A stretch of DNA of 47,864 nt, taken from an uncultured Methylibium sp. Its GTDB lineage: Bacteria > Pseudomonadota > Gammaproteobacteria > Burkholderiales > Burkholderiaceae_C. Positions 1 through 12,230 of the stretch are shown in pieces. The stretch lies in NCBI RefSeq assembly GCF_902826655.1, contig NZ_CADEFR010000023.1:5308-53171 (forward strand), given 5' to 3'. The stretch's first letter is position 1. Every line of letters starts with the position of its first letter. The notes under the pieces are model-generated. The model made no database searches. It was given only the letters and a program-made list of their open reading frames with translations, and had not been told where the DNA came from. A program made the translations under genes and the position numbers.

Positions 1-44
1 ACCGTGCCGCGGATGCCGTCGGTGCCGAAGTAGGTTCTGCTCAT
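1..44 (-). CDS. glmM: Phosphoglucosamine mutase, N-terminal fragment
   Basis: Only the first 14 codons are in the window (MSRTYFGTDGIRGT, then off the edge). This is the characteristic N-terminus of GlmM, which converts glucosamine-6-phosphate to glucosamine-1-phosphate for UDP-GlcNAc synthesis in the cytoplasm. The order ftsH-folP-glmM is common in beta- and gammaproteobacteria and supports the call. No convincing Shine-Dalgarno precedes the ATG. A CACAAT -10-like box lies 8 nt upstream at 53-58. The upstream folP frame runs into this ATG in the same frame with no stop codon, which is unusual. The rest of the protein, including the phosphoserine loop, cannot be seen. Confidence 0.8.
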   Translation of the reverse strand, partial: MSRTYFGTDGIRGT

Positions 45-923
45 GGCCGGCGATTGTGCCCCTGCGGTCGCCGCCGCCGGCGCTGAGTCGGCCAGCCCGG
101 CGGCTCGCCAGACCTTCAGCGCGTCGACCGTCGCGGCCACGTCGTGCACGCGGACGATGCGCGCCCCGTGCTGCACGGCCGCGAGCGCCGCGACGACGCT
201 GGCAACGAGCCGCTCACTGACGTCGTCGCGACCGATCAGGCGGCCCAGCGTGCCCTTGCGGGACCAGCCGGCCAGCAGCGGCAGGCCCAGGTCGAGCAGC
301 TCGCGCTGGCGCGCCAGCAGGGCCCAGTTGTGCTCGCTGCGCTTGCCGAAGCCGATGCCCGGATCGAGCACCAGGCGCCGGGCCTCGACGCCACGCGCCC
401 GCACCGCGGCGACGCGCTCGCCGAGGAAGCCGCCGACCTCGTGAACGACGTCGTCGTACTGCGGGTCTCCGTCCTGCATGGAACGGGGCTCCATGCCGCG
501 CATGTGCATCAGGCAGACGCCGCATGTCGCGTGGGCCGCCACCACGTCCAGCGCGCCCGGCTCACGCAGGGCCTTGATGTCGTTGACGATGTCGACGCCC
601 AGGTCGAGCGCCGCGCGCATGACCTCGGGCTTGTAGCTGTCCAGCGAGACCGGAACGCCGAGCCCGACCGCCTCGCGCAGCACCGGCAGCACACGCGCCA
701 GCTCGTCGTCGAGCGATACCGGATCGGCCCCGGGGCGGGTGGACTCGCCGCCGATGTCGAGCAGGTCGGCGCCCTCGCGCAACAGGCGCTCGCAGTGCGC
801 GAGCGCGCCGCGCGTGCCGGCATGACGTCCACCGTCGGAGAACGAGTCCGGCGTGAGGTTGACGATGCCCATGACCCGGGGACGGGTCAGGTCGATCTCG
901 TACCGGGTGGTGCGCCAGTGCAT
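45..923 (-). CDS. folP: Dihydropteroate synthase, open at its 3' end into glmM
   Basis: FolP condenses p-aminobenzoate with dihydropterin pyrophosphate in folate synthesis and is the sulfonamide target. From the ATG at 923 the motifs appear in order: GIVNLTPDSFSDGG, DIGGESTRPGA, LDSYKPEV, VNDI, LMHMRG, DPGIGFGK, GWSRKG and RVHDV. The core ends near VDALKVW, as in other FolP proteins. It is followed by an Ala-rich tail of about 18 residues that runs straight into the GlmM methionine; I checked every codon from 923 to 1 and found no stop. This is 293 codons before the GlmM start, where FolP is usually about 270-290 residues. A real FolP-GlmM fusion, or a lost or misread stop, would both explain it. 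ftsH lies 64 nt upstream on the same strand. Confidence 0.93.
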
Positions 924-947
924 CGCAAGGCCTCGCCGCAAATGCGA

Positions 948-965
948 GCGGGGCCGAAGCCCCGC
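948..965 (-). terminator. UUCG-loop hairpin between ftsH and folP
   Basis: A perfect 7-bp stem (948-954 with 959-965) has the loop TTCG on the transcribed minus strand, read GCGGGGC-TTCG-GCCCCGC. C(UUCG)G loops are exceptionally stable in RNA. No T-tract follows, so it is more likely a 3'-end stabiliser for ftsH mRNA or a weak attenuator than a full intrinsic terminator. It sits in the 64-nt gap between the ftsH stop and the folP start. Confidence 0.5.
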
Positions 966-987
966 CGCGATTCAGATGACCCGACGC

Positions 988-2907
<1,920 letters not shown>

Positions 2908-3084
2908 CGCGGCTCCTTCACCGATATCGGCCCGAGATGGCCGTCCTGCCCTTGCAGCGCCGAACGCGCTCGCTCTCGCGGGAAATTGGGGACGAGTTTA
3001 GTCCAGTCAAGTCCTGGCGCCGATCGGCTTTGCGACGCCCGGCGATAGCTGGTGACCGCTCGTTTCAGCGGTTTCGCCCGCTTT
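2908..3084. other. ftsH-rlmE intergenic region
   Basis: This 177-nt gap holds the ftsH ribosome binding site, the heat-shock-type promoter at 2983-3011, and a 6-bp perfect hairpin at 3055-3072 (ACCGCT, loop of 6, AGCGGT) just past the rlmE stop. That hairpin has no T-tract and may be only a weak 3'-end structure. No coding potential was found. Confidence 0.5.
2983..3011 (-). promoter_or_regulatory. Sigma-32-type (heat-shock) promoter of ftsH
   Basis: On the minus strand, CTTGACT (3011-3005) is followed after 13 nt by CCCCAATTT (2991-2983). This closely matches the RpoH consensus of a CTTGAAA-like -35 and a CCCCAT-T-like -10 with 13-15 nt spacing. No good sigma-70 -10 fits the same -35. Expected start of transcription is about 70 nt before the ftsH GTG. 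In E. coli ftsH is a heat-shock gene, which agrees. Confidence 0.6.
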
Positions 3085-3738
3085 TCACGCTTTCTTCGGA
3101 CCGATGCCGACCAGAAAGGTTTCGGACGACCGGTCGCGCGAGGCCTTGGGCTTGATCGGCTTGACCACCCGGAAGCGCCTTTTGAAGAGTTCGACCAGCT
3201 GGCTGTAGCCGCTGCCGTGGAAGACCTTGCAGACCAGGGCGCCCTCGGGCCGCAGGTGGGCGCCGGCGAAGTCGACCGCCAGTTCGACCAGCAGCGCGAC
3301 CCGGGCAGAGTCGGACGAGGCGATCCCGGACAGGTTGGGCGCCATGTCCGACACCACGACGTCCACCGGCCGGCCGCCGACCGCCGCCTCGAGCTGCGCC
3401 GCCACCGCCTCGTCGTGGAAGTCCCCCTGGATGAACTGCACGCCATCGACCGGCTCGAAGTCCAGCAGGTCGAGCGCGATGATGCTGCCGTTGAGCGCCC
3501 CGCCGCCCGGCGCCGCGAAGCGGCGGCGCAGGTACTGGCTCCAGGCGCCGGGCGCTGCCCCGAGGTCGACCACCAGCTGGCCGGGCCGGATCAGCCCCAG
3601 CGCCTCGTCGATCTCCTTGAGCTTGTAGGCGGCGCGGGCGCGATAGCCGTCCTTGTGCGCCATCTTCACGTAGGGGTCGTTGACATGGTCGTTCAACCAC
3701 GCCTTGTTGACCTTCTTGCTTTTCGTCTTGACCTTCAT
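3085..3738 (-). CDS. rlmE: 23S rRNA 2'-O-ribose U2552 methyltransferase RlmE
   Basis: RlmE (RrmJ/FtsJ) methylates U2552 in the A-loop of 23S rRNA on the 50S subunit, using SAM. The 217-residue protein has the basic N-terminus, the SAM motif VVDLGAAPG at 56-64, and the catalytic tetrad in context: Lys39 (AAYKL), Asp in VVSDMAPN, Lys in LVCKVFHG and Glu in SSETFLVG. Its start is 32 nt from the divergent yhbY ATG, and rlmE/yhbY adjacency is common. There is no Shine-Dalgarno; a GACAAT -10-like box lies about 10 nt upstream of the ATG. Confidence 0.96.
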   Translation of the reverse strand: MKVKTKSKKVNKAWLNDHVNDPYVKMAHKDGYRARAAYKLKEIDEALGLIRPGQLVVDLGAAPGAWSQYLRRRFAAPGGGALNGSIIALDLLDFEPVDGVQFIQGDFHDEAVAAQLEAAVGGRPVDVVVSDMAPNLSGIASSDSARVALLVELAVDFAGAHLRPEGALVCKVFHGSGYSQLVELFKRRFRVVKPIKPKASRDRSSETFLVGIGPKKA

Positions 3739-3758
3739 CGGATGTCGATTGTCGCGTC

Positions 3759-3764
3759 GATAAT
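3759..3764 (+). promoter_or_regulatory. GATAAT -10 box implying a leaderless yhbY transcript
   Basis: GATAAT ends 6 nt before the yhbY ATG at 3771, so transcription should start at or next to the A of ATG. No Shine-Dalgarno is present. The -35 is weak. The same spacing recurs at rlmD and surE. Confidence 0.45.
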
Positions 3765-3770
3765 CCGGGC

Positions 3771-4241
3771 ATGCCTGCCCTTCAGCTCTCGCCTGCCCAA
3801 CGCAAGTCCCACCGCGCGGACGCCCATCACCTCGATCCGGTCGTGATGATCGGCAGCGACGGGCTGACCCCGGCGGTGCTGAAGGAGACGAACACCGCGC
3901 TCAACGCCCACGGCCTGATCAAGCTGCGCGTGCTGTCCGACGATCGCGAGGGCCGCGAGCAGCTGCTCGCCGACCTGGCCGAGCGCCTGGACGCCGCGCC
4001 GATCCAGCACATCGGCAAGCTCCTGGTGCTGTGGCGCCCGCTGCCACCCAAGGAGAAGGTCGAGCGCGAGGATCGCAAGCCCGGGCCGAAGGTGGTCAAG
4101 ATCCTCAAGTTCTCCAAGAGCGGCAACCATCGCGCGCAGGTCAAGAAGCTCACCGTGCTGGGCAACCAGCGCCTCACCGCCGGCGGCATCGTGAAGCGCG
4201 CCAAGAAGCGCGTCACCGGCAGCAAGAAGGCCGGCAGCTGA
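3771..4241 (+). CDS. yhbY: YhbY-family RNA-binding protein (CRM domain)
   Basis: This is a small pre-50S-associated RNA-binding protein. The CRM fold occupies about residues 5-95: [23 protein letters not shown], then the G-L-T-P-A-V-L-KE helix and the HGLIKLRV strand, ending in [10 protein letters not shown]. It is followed by a 55-residue lysine/arginine-rich tail that is longer than in E. coli YhbY (97 residues) but usual in Burkholderiales. The tail probably adds rRNA affinity. It is divergent from rlmE and convergent with the DUF502 gene, with only one base between stops. Confidence 0.92.
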   Translation: MPALQLSPAQRKSHRADAHHLDPVVMIGSDGLTPAVLKETNTALNAHGLIKLRVLSDDREGREQLLADLAERLDAAPIQHIGKLLVLWRPLPPKEKVEREDRKPGPKVVKILKFSKSGNHRAQVKKLTVLGNQRLTAGGIVKRAKKRVTGSKKAGS

Positions 4242-4242
4242 G

Positions 4243-4929
4243 TCAGCGCCGCCCCGGCTCCGCCGCAGCGGCTTGGGGCAGGTGTTCGCGCGACGTGACC
4301 CCCATCGACACGTAGATGCTGGTCAGCGCCTCGATGCCGATATCGGCCGGCGTGACCCAGTCCTGCGGCACGTAGATGAGGCCGCCGCCGACCGGCACCG
4401 GCGAGGTCGGCACCAGCACCGCGTGGCAGGCCACCCCGCCGACGAGCACCGGCTCGGCGCAGGACAACAGCCCCAGCACCGCCGCGCCGCCCGGCCCGCC
4501 GAAGTGGCACCACACGGGTCGCATCGACTGCAGCCCGTCGGCATCGCGCGGCCCCAGCAGATCGACCAGCCGCTGTGCGATGCCATAGATGCCGCGCACC
4601 ACCGGGATGCGCTCGACCAGGGCGTCGACGGCCAGGCCGATCCATGCCCGCAGGCGCGTCTGCACCAGCAGCCCCAGCACGAAGACCGCCGCGGCGACGA
4701 TCGCCAGCCCGATGAGGTAGCCGACCACCTCGGAGCTGTCGCCACGCAAGCCCAGCGCGACCAGCCCGCGCCCGACGAAGCTGCCTGGGCCGACGTACTC
4801 GAGCAGCAGCCGCAGCACCCACACGACGATCAGCAGCGTCGCCGCCAGCGGCAGCGCCGCCAGCAGGCCGGCCAGGAAGATGCCGGCGATCGTCGGTCGC
4901 GCCGGTGGGGTCGATCGGTCTTCGGGCAT
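4243..4929 (-). CDS. DUF502 family membrane protein
   Basis: The 228-residue protein has two strong transmembrane segments (about residues 15-45 and 68-90). These are followed by a soluble conserved region with the DUF502 signatures IPVVRGIYGIAQRLVDLL, a GG-rich strand and VPTSPVPVGGGLIYVP. The biochemical role of the family is unknown; it is widespread and sits beside greA, rlmE and aspS-type genes. The ATG follows GGAGGAAA with good spacing. It lies 36 nt after the DUF4149 gene and is probably co-transcribed with it and greA. Confidence 0.88.
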   Translation of the reverse strand: MPEDRSTPPARPTIAGIFLAGLLAALPLAATLLIVVWVLRLLLEYVGPGSFVGRGLVALGLRGDSSEVVGYLIGLAIVAAAVFVLGLLVQTRLRAWIGLAVDALVERIPVVRGIYGIAQRLVDLLGPRDADGLQSMRPVWCHFGGPGGAAVLGLLSCAEPVLVGGVACHAVLVPTSPVPVGGGLIYVPQDWVTPADIGIEALTSIYVSMGVTSREHLPQAAAAEPGRR

Positions 4930-4965
4930 CGTTCGTTTCCTCCGGAGGCCGGCTCGGCGCCGCGG

Positions 4966-5421
4966 TCAGGGCCGGGCCGCTCGCCAGGCGAGCGCTGCAA
5001 CGATCAGGGCCTTCAGCCCGAACAGGCCGCTGGCCGCCGCGTGCAGCGTCGCGAAGGACCAGACACCCTGCCCCGCGCGCGCCGCCTCCAGCATGGGTTG
5101 CAGCGCGTGGTGGCCCAGCACCGTGCAGAACAGCGCGCCCAGGATCAGCAGCAACTCTCCGCTGAAGCGCGACCCGCCTCCGCCCTGCGCCAGGCGTGCC
5201 GCGCGGGCGCGCTCGATCAGACCGAGCACGACGCACAGCAGCAGGCTGAGCTGGGCCTCGATCGCGAACAGACGACCCGCGACGCGCCCGGCCGACGGCC
5301 GATCGAGCAGCCCGAAGAGGCTGGGGGCCGCGACGGCCCCCAATGCCAGCATCAGCCCCAGCCACATCGCCGGAAGCAGGCGCCGCAGGCGCTCGGCGAC
5401 GGCTGCGGCGCGCGCGCTCAC
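4966..5421 (-). CDS. DUF4149 family membrane protein
   Basis: This 151-residue protein has four predicted membrane helices (about residues 15-35, 48-68, 88-106 and 125-147). It includes the motif [17 protein letters not shown] and a conserved [12 protein letters not shown] loop typical of the DUF4149 family found after greA in betaproteobacteria. It starts at a GTG that overlaps the greA stop (GTGA), which implies translational coupling with greA. Function is unknown. Confidence 0.85.
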   Translation of the reverse strand: MSARAAAVAERLRRLLPAMWLGLMLALGAVAAPSLFGLLDRPSAGRVAGRLFAIEAQLSLLLCVVLGLIERARAARLAQGGGGSRFSGELLLILGALFCTVLGHHALQPMLEAARAGQGVWSFATLHAAASGLFGLKALIVAALAWRAARP

Positions 5422-5894
5422 CGGTAGCGGACGCCGACGATCTCGTAGCGCCGCGTGCCGCCGGGCGCCTGGAACTCGGCCACGTCGCCGGCCTCCTTGC
5501 CGATCATCGCGCGTGCGATCGGCGAGCTGACCGAGATCAGGCCCAGCTTCAGGTCGGCCTCGTCGTCGCCGACGATCTGGTAGGTCACCTGGGCACCCGA
5601 GGCCTCGTCCTCCAGGTCGACGGTCGAGCCGAAGACGACCCGACCTCCGGCATCCAGCGTCGCCGGGTCGATGACCTGGGCGGCCGCGAGCTTGCTCTCG
5701 ATCTCGAGGATGCGGCCTTCGATGAAGCCCTGCTTGTCCTTGGCGGCCTCGTACTCGGCGTTCTCCGACAGGTCACCCTGGGCGCGAGCCTCCGCGATCG
5801 CCTGGATCACGGCGTGGCGATCGACGGACTTCAGGCGCTGGAGCTCTTCCTTGAGCTTCTCGGCGCCGCGTTTGGTGAGCGGTATCGTGGCCAT
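5418..5894 (-). CDS. greA: Transcription elongation factor GreA
   Basis: GreA inserts its coiled coil into the RNA polymerase secondary channel and stimulates cleavage of backtracked RNA. The protein starts [14 protein letters not shown] and is 158 residues long, the standard length. The coiled-coil tip carries [14 protein letters not shown] with the essential Asp and Glu, and the C-terminal FKBP-like domain ends in YEIVGVRY. I chose the ATG at 5894 over the in-frame ATG five codons upstream because it matches the family N-terminus and follows AGAGAA. It lies downstream of the carAB terminator, so it probably has its own promoter. Confidence 0.97.
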   Translation of the reverse strand: MATIPLTKRGAEKLKEELQRLKSVDRHAVIQAIAEARAQGDLSENAEYEAAKDKQGFIEGRILEIESKLAAAQVIDPATLDAGGRVVFGSTVDLEDEASGAQVTYQIVGDDEADLKLGLISVSSPIARAMIGKEAGDVAEFQAPGGTRRYEIVGVRYR

Positions 5895-5913
5895 CGCGTT
5901 CTCTTGCATTGCA

Positions 5914-5963
5914 GCGCAAAAAATTCAGCCGCCCCGGGAAGCCGGGGCGGCCGACGTTTTGCG
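5914..5963 (-). terminator. Rho-independent terminator of carAB
   Basis: A 10-bp GC stem (5928-5937 with 5942-5951, loop of 4) is followed on the minus strand by TGAA and then six T (5923-5918). The core is enclosed by an outer stem pairing GCGCAAAA (5914-5921) with TTTTGCGC (5956-5963), so antiterminated RNA could form a longer nested hairpin. It lies between the carB stop and the greA start. Confidence 0.8.
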
Positions 5964-5968
5964 CGAGT

Positions 5969-9223
<3,255 letters not shown>

Positions 9224-9224
9224 C

Positions 9225-10376
9225 TCAGTGTTTCTCCATCAAGGCAACGAAACGGTCGAACAGGTAGCCGATGTCGTGCGGACCCGGCGAGGCCTCGGGA
9301 TGCCCCTGGAAGCAGAACGCCGGCTTGTCGGTGCGCGCCAGGCCCTGGAGCGTGCCGTCGAAGAGGCTGATGTGCGTGGGCCGCAGCGTCGACGGCAGGC
9401 TCTTCTCGTCGACCGCGAAGCCATGGTTCTGGCTGGTGATGCTGACGCGGCCGGTGTCGAGGTCCTTGACCGGGTGGTTCGCGCCGTGATGGCCGAACTT
9501 CATCTTGAAGGTCCTCGCGCCGGATGCCAGCGCGAGGATCTGATGACCCAGGCAGATGCCGAAGGTGGGCAGGCCGGTGTCGATCAGCTGTCGCGTCGCC
9601 TCGATGGCGTAGTCGCAAGGCTCCGGGTCCCCGGGGCCGTTGCTGAGGAAGATGCCGTCGGGCTTGAGCAGCAGCACTTCGGCGGCCGGCGTGGTGGCGG
9701 GCACGACAGTGACCTGGCAGCCGCGGCTCGCCAGCATGCGCAGGATGTTGCGCTTGACGCCGAAGTCGTAGGCGACCACATGGAACCTGGGAGCCTGCTG
9801 CTGCCCGTAGCCGGCACCGAGCTGCCACTCGGTCTCTGTCCAGGCATAGGGCATCGCCGCGCTGACGACCTTGGCGAGATCGAGGCCGGCCATGCTGGGC
9901 ATGGCCTTCGCCAGCGCGCGGGCTTCCTCGATATGCGTCGGCGTGGCCGCAACCCCCGCGGGCAGAGCCAGGATGCAACCATTCTGCGCTCCGCGAGTGC
10001 GCAGCAGGCGGGTCAGGCGGCGGGTGTCGATGTCGGCAATCGCCACCGTGCCCTCGTCGCGCAGGTACTGCGCCAGCGTCCGGGTGCTCCGGAAACTCGA
10101 TTCGACCTGCGGCAGGTCCCGGATGATCAAGCCGGCGGCGTGGACCTTCGTGGACTCGACGTCTTCGTCGTTGATGCCGGTGTTGCCGATGTGCGGGTAC
10201 GTCAGCGTGACGATCTGGCGGCAATAGCTCGGGTCGGTCAGGATCTCCTGGTAGCCCGTGAGCGCCGTGTTGAAGACCACTTCGCCGACCGTCTGTCCGG
10301 TCGCGCCGATGGAAAGTCCTTTGAAGACCGTGCCGTCTGCAAGTACGAGGAGGGCGGAAGGCAGATCTGGCAGCAC
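9225..10376 (-). CDS. carA: Carbamoyl-phosphate synthase small subunit
   Basis: CarA is the class I glutamine amidotransferase subunit that releases ammonia for CarB. The 383-residue protein has the N-terminal CarA domain ([23 protein letters not shown]) and the GATase domain with the nucleophile in [10 protein letters not shown] and the His in [13 protein letters not shown]. The frame is open well upstream, but GTG at 10376 gives the family length (E. coli 382). It is preceded by GGAG with a 6-nt spacer, so I chose it. A perfect TATAAT lies about 133 nt upstream, leaving a leader of roughly 125 nt. Confidence 0.97.
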   Translation of the reverse strand: MLPDLPSALLVLADGTVFKGLSIGATGQTVGEVVFNTALTGYQEILTDPSYCRQIVTLTYPHIGNTGINDEDVESTKVHAAGLIIRDLPQVESSFRSTRTLAQYLRDEGTVAIADIDTRRLTRLLRTRGAQNGCILALPAGVAATPTHIEEARALAKAMPSMAGLDLAKVVSAAMPYAWTETEWQLGAGYGQQQAPRFHVVAYDFGVKRNILRMLASRGCQVTVVPATTPAAEVLLLKPDGIFLSNGPGDPEPCDYAIEATRQLIDTGLPTFGICLGHQILALASGARTFKMKFGHHGANHPVKDLDTGRVSITSQNHGFAVDEKSLPSTLRPTHISLFDGTLQGLARTDKPAFCFQGHPEASPGPHDIGYLFDRFVALMEKH

Positions 10377-10598
10377 GGGGTTCTCCGTTGTGCACGCGCC
10401 GGACTCCGCTCGTCGAAGAGCGTCATTCGGTGGTGATCCTCGGGGGAGACGGTGCTGTCTCGGGAGCGAGAGTCTGCGCGAGCGGGGTCGGTGCGGGTAA
10501 ACCTGTAAATTATAGCCGTGGGCCCGCGCTCGACGCACCGTCCGTCCCGTGGTGCGGAGATCATCATCAAGACCGCTACATCGCTCCCAGGAGGATCC
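10377..10598. other. carA-bfr divergent intergenic region
   Basis: This 222-nt region carries the carA leader and promoter on the minus strand and the bfr leader on the plus strand. The AT-rich core at 10498-10515 is the only clear promoter signal. I see no convincing Fur box for bfr here and no riboswitch fold in the carA leader. Confidence 0.5.
10509..10514 (-). promoter_or_regulatory. TATAAT -10 box of carAB promoter
   Basis: A perfect TATAAT is read on the minus strand inside an AT-rich patch, followed by TTACAGGTTTACC. The -35 region 17 nt upstream (TGCGTC-like) is poor. Position and orientation fit carA. Confidence 0.6.
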
Positions 10599-11078
10599 AT
10601 GAAAGGCGACACCAAGGTCATCGCGCACCTCAATGCGCAGCTGAAGAACGAGCTCACGGCCATCAACCAGTACTTCATGCACTACCGGCTGATGAAGCAC
10701 TGGGGCTACGACCGCCTCGCGAAGAAGGAGTACGAGGAGTCGATCGGCGAGATGAAGCATGCGGACAAGCTGATGGACCGCATCCTGATGCTCGACGGCC
10801 TGCCCAACCTGCAGGACCTCGGCAAACTGCTTATCGGCGAGGACCTCGTGGAAGCCATGCGCGGCGACCTGAAGCTGGAGCAGGCGGCCCAGAAGACGAT
10901 CAAGGAGGGCATCGCGCACTGCGAGTCGGTCCGCGACTATGTCTCGCGCGAGGTGCTGCAGGGCATCCTTGACGACACCGAGGAGCACATCGACTTCCTG
11001 GAGACGCAGTTGGGCCTGGTCGACCAGGTCGGGCTGCAGAACTACCTGCAATCCCAGATGGGCGACGTCACCTCTTGA
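10599..11078 (+). CDS. bfr: Bacterioferritin
   Basis: Bacterioferritin is a 24-mer heme-binding iron-storage shell with a di-iron ferroxidase centre. The 159-residue protein starts [12 protein letters not shown] after AGGAGG with a 6-nt spacer and matches the family length (158). Ferroxidase ligands are visible in [10 protein letters not shown] (Glu), [10 protein letters not shown] (Glu and His), and the downstream [13 protein letters not shown] (Glu and His). Met52-type heme ligation is plausible at KLMDRIL. The gene for its reductase partner Bfd follows 100 nt downstream. Confidence 0.97.
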   Translation: MKGDTKVIAHLNAQLKNELTAINQYFMHYRLMKHWGYDRLAKKEYEESIGEMKHADKLMDRILMLDGLPNLQDLGKLLIGEDLVEAMRGDLKLEQAAQKTIKEGIAHCESVRDYVSREVLQGILDDTEEHIDFLETQLGLVDQVGLQNYLQSQMGDVTS

Positions 11079-11121
11079 AGCCAGGCGCCGGGGAGCGAAG
11101 ACCTTCCCGGCGGGATGGGGC

Positions 11122-11150
11122 TTGTATTGCGAATCATTCCTATTTATAGT
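11122..11150 (+). promoter_or_regulatory. Fur-box promoter of bfd-hemP
   Basis: TTGTAT (11122-11127) and TATAGT (11145-11150) are separated by exactly 17 nt, a good sigma-70 promoter. The spacer is largely a Fur-box-like sequence (GCGAATCATTCCTATT, 11129-11144), resembling GAGAATCATTCTCATT sites. Fur-Fe2+ would block polymerase directly, so bfd and hemP should be induced by iron starvation. The transcript should start near 11157. Confidence 0.65.
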
Positions 11151-11178
11151 GAGGCCATCGGACTTCGACCAGCCTCCC

Positions 11179-11400
11179 ATGATCGTCTGCGTCTGTCACC
11201 GCATTTCCCACCGTGAGATCGAGCGCCACGCGCTGGCCTGCGACAACTTCGACGAGTTGCAGCTGAACACCGGCGTCGCCACCGGCTGCGGCCGCTGCGG
11301 CGACTGCGCGCGTTCGGTGTTCGACGAAGTCCGCCAGATCTCCGTATGCCCCGGCGCTGCACGCGGCGCGGGCCTGCAGCATGCCGTCGCCCTGGCCTGA
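11179..11400 (+). CDS. bfd: Bacterioferritin-associated ferredoxin
   Basis: Bfd is a [2Fe-2S] protein that docks on bacterioferritin and passes electrons to the stored Fe(III), releasing Fe2+. The 73-residue protein begins [10 protein letters not shown] with the first two cluster cysteines (Cys4, Cys6). The second pair lies in TGCGRCGDC. There are three cysteines there (37, 40, 43) where most Bfd proteins have two, so which two bind the cluster is unclear. It is downstream of bfr with its own Fur-type promoter; hemP follows. Confidence 0.93.
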   Translation: MIVCVCHRISHREIERHALACDNFDELQLNTGVATGCGRCGDCARSVFDEVRQISVCPGAARGAGLQHAVALA

Positions 11401-11479
11401 AGCGCATGTGGTGCCTGGCCTGCTTGCCAATCGTGGTCCTGGGGGCTTGGTGGGTGCTGCGACAACCGTGAGCCGATCG

Positions 11480-11692
11480 ATGAGCGCAATCCCTTGCCAT
11501 GGAGCAGAGGCAGTGGCCGGCAACCCGCCACCTGCCCCGGTCCGCAGCGCCTCTCCGCCCACGACATCTGCCGCGTCACCAGTGCCCAGCACGACCCTGC
11601 TGCAGGGCCGCAGCGTGGTCCAGATCGAGCACAACGGTGCGCTGTATCAGTTGCGCAGCACGCGGCTCGGCAAGCTGATCCTCACCAAGTAG
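11480..11692 (+). CDS. hemP: Hemin uptake protein HemP
   Basis: This 70-residue protein ends in the HemP signature: LLQGRSVVQIEHNGALYQLR followed by STRLGKLILTK. HemP is a small protein required for hemin utilisation and expression of the hemin receptor in Burkholderia-type bacteria, and is usually Fur-controlled. The N-terminal 35 residues are Pro/Ala-rich and low complexity. The ATG at 11480 and a GTG four codons upstream are both possible; neither has a strong ribosome binding site. It lies 79 nt after bfd, probably in the same transcript. Confidence 0.85.
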   Translation: MSAIPCHGAEAVAGNPPPAPVRSASPPTTSAASPVPSTTLLQGRSVVQIEHNGALYQLRSTRLGKLILTK

Positions 11693-11694
11693 CT

Positions 11695-12099
11695 TCAGCC
11701 GAGGGCGGCGATTCCGGCGCGGGCAATTTGTGCGTCCTCCGACGACTTCACGCCGCTGACGCCAACCGCGCCGACACATTGGCCCTGCACCATGATCGGC
11801 ACGGCTCCCTCCAGCATGCCCTGCAACTGCGGCGCGCTCAGGAACGACGTCCGACCCTGGTTGATCATCTCCTCGTAGACCTTGCTCTCACGCCGCCCGA
11901 GTGCCGCCGTATGGGCCTTGGCCGGCGCAATGTGAGCCGAGGCAGGCGCCGCGCCGTCCAGGCGCTGCAGCCAGAGCAGATGGCCGCCGTCGTCGACGAT
12001 GGCGATCGTGACGGCCCATTGATGGGCCAGGGCCTCGGCTTCGGCCGCCGCCGCGATGCGCTTCAGGTCGTCCAGGGTCAGGCAGGGCTTGGTCAGCAT
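11695..12099 (-). CDS. GlcG/HbpS family heme-binding-like protein
   Basis: The 134-residue protein is a single GlcG/HbpS (DUF336) domain: LTLDDLKRIAAAAEAEA, IAIVDDGGHLLWLQRLDGA, AKAHTAALGRRES and the C-terminal GAVGVSGVKSSEDAQIARAG. Family members bind heme or degrade it, act with redox sensors, or have unknown metabolic roles. No signal peptide is visible, so it is probably cytoplasmic. Its place next to bfr-bfd-hemP suggests a heme or iron role, but it is convergent with hemP (2 nt between stops) and not in that operon. Confidence 0.88.
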   Translation of the reverse strand: MLTKPCLTLDDLKRIAAAAEAEALAHQWAVTIAIVDDGGHLLWLQRLDGAAPASAHIAPAKAHTAALGRRESKVYEEMINQGRTSFLSAPQLQGMLEGAVPIMVQGQCVGAVGVSGVKSSEDAQIARAGIAALG

Positions 12100-12154
12100 G
12101 GCAGCCTCTCGGTCAAGGAACCACGACTCTATCCGTCGCCGCCGCGCGAATCGG

Positions 12155-12182
12155 CTGTCAAGGTGCCAGCTGGAACTACAAT
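12155..12182 (+). promoter_or_regulatory. Sigma-70 promoter of the Bax-inhibitor-1 gene
   Basis: CTGTCA (12155-12160) and TACAAT (12177-12182) are 16 nt apart. The transcript would start near 12189 and carry the strong CTAGGAGG ribosome binding site of the gene at 12231. Confidence 0.5.
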
Positions 12183-12230
12183 GCAGCTGTCAGCTCCAAG
12201 CCAGCATTCTTCTCCCTAGGAGGTTTCCGC

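Noticed and set aside
10238-10423. ATG-led short frame overlapping the carA start
   Set aside because: It has no family-like residues and continues inside carA in another frame. It is ordinary antibias in GC-rich DNA and no leader-peptide run of Arg or pyrimidine-related codons is seen.
10405-10425. Small hairpin in the carA leader (CGCTC/GAGCG) as an attenuator
   Set aside because: Only 5 bp, with no T-tract and no alternative pairing that I could find.
11085-11118. Possible terminator after bfr
   Set aside because: The CCGGG/CCCGG pairing is only about 5 bp with a long loop and no T-run.
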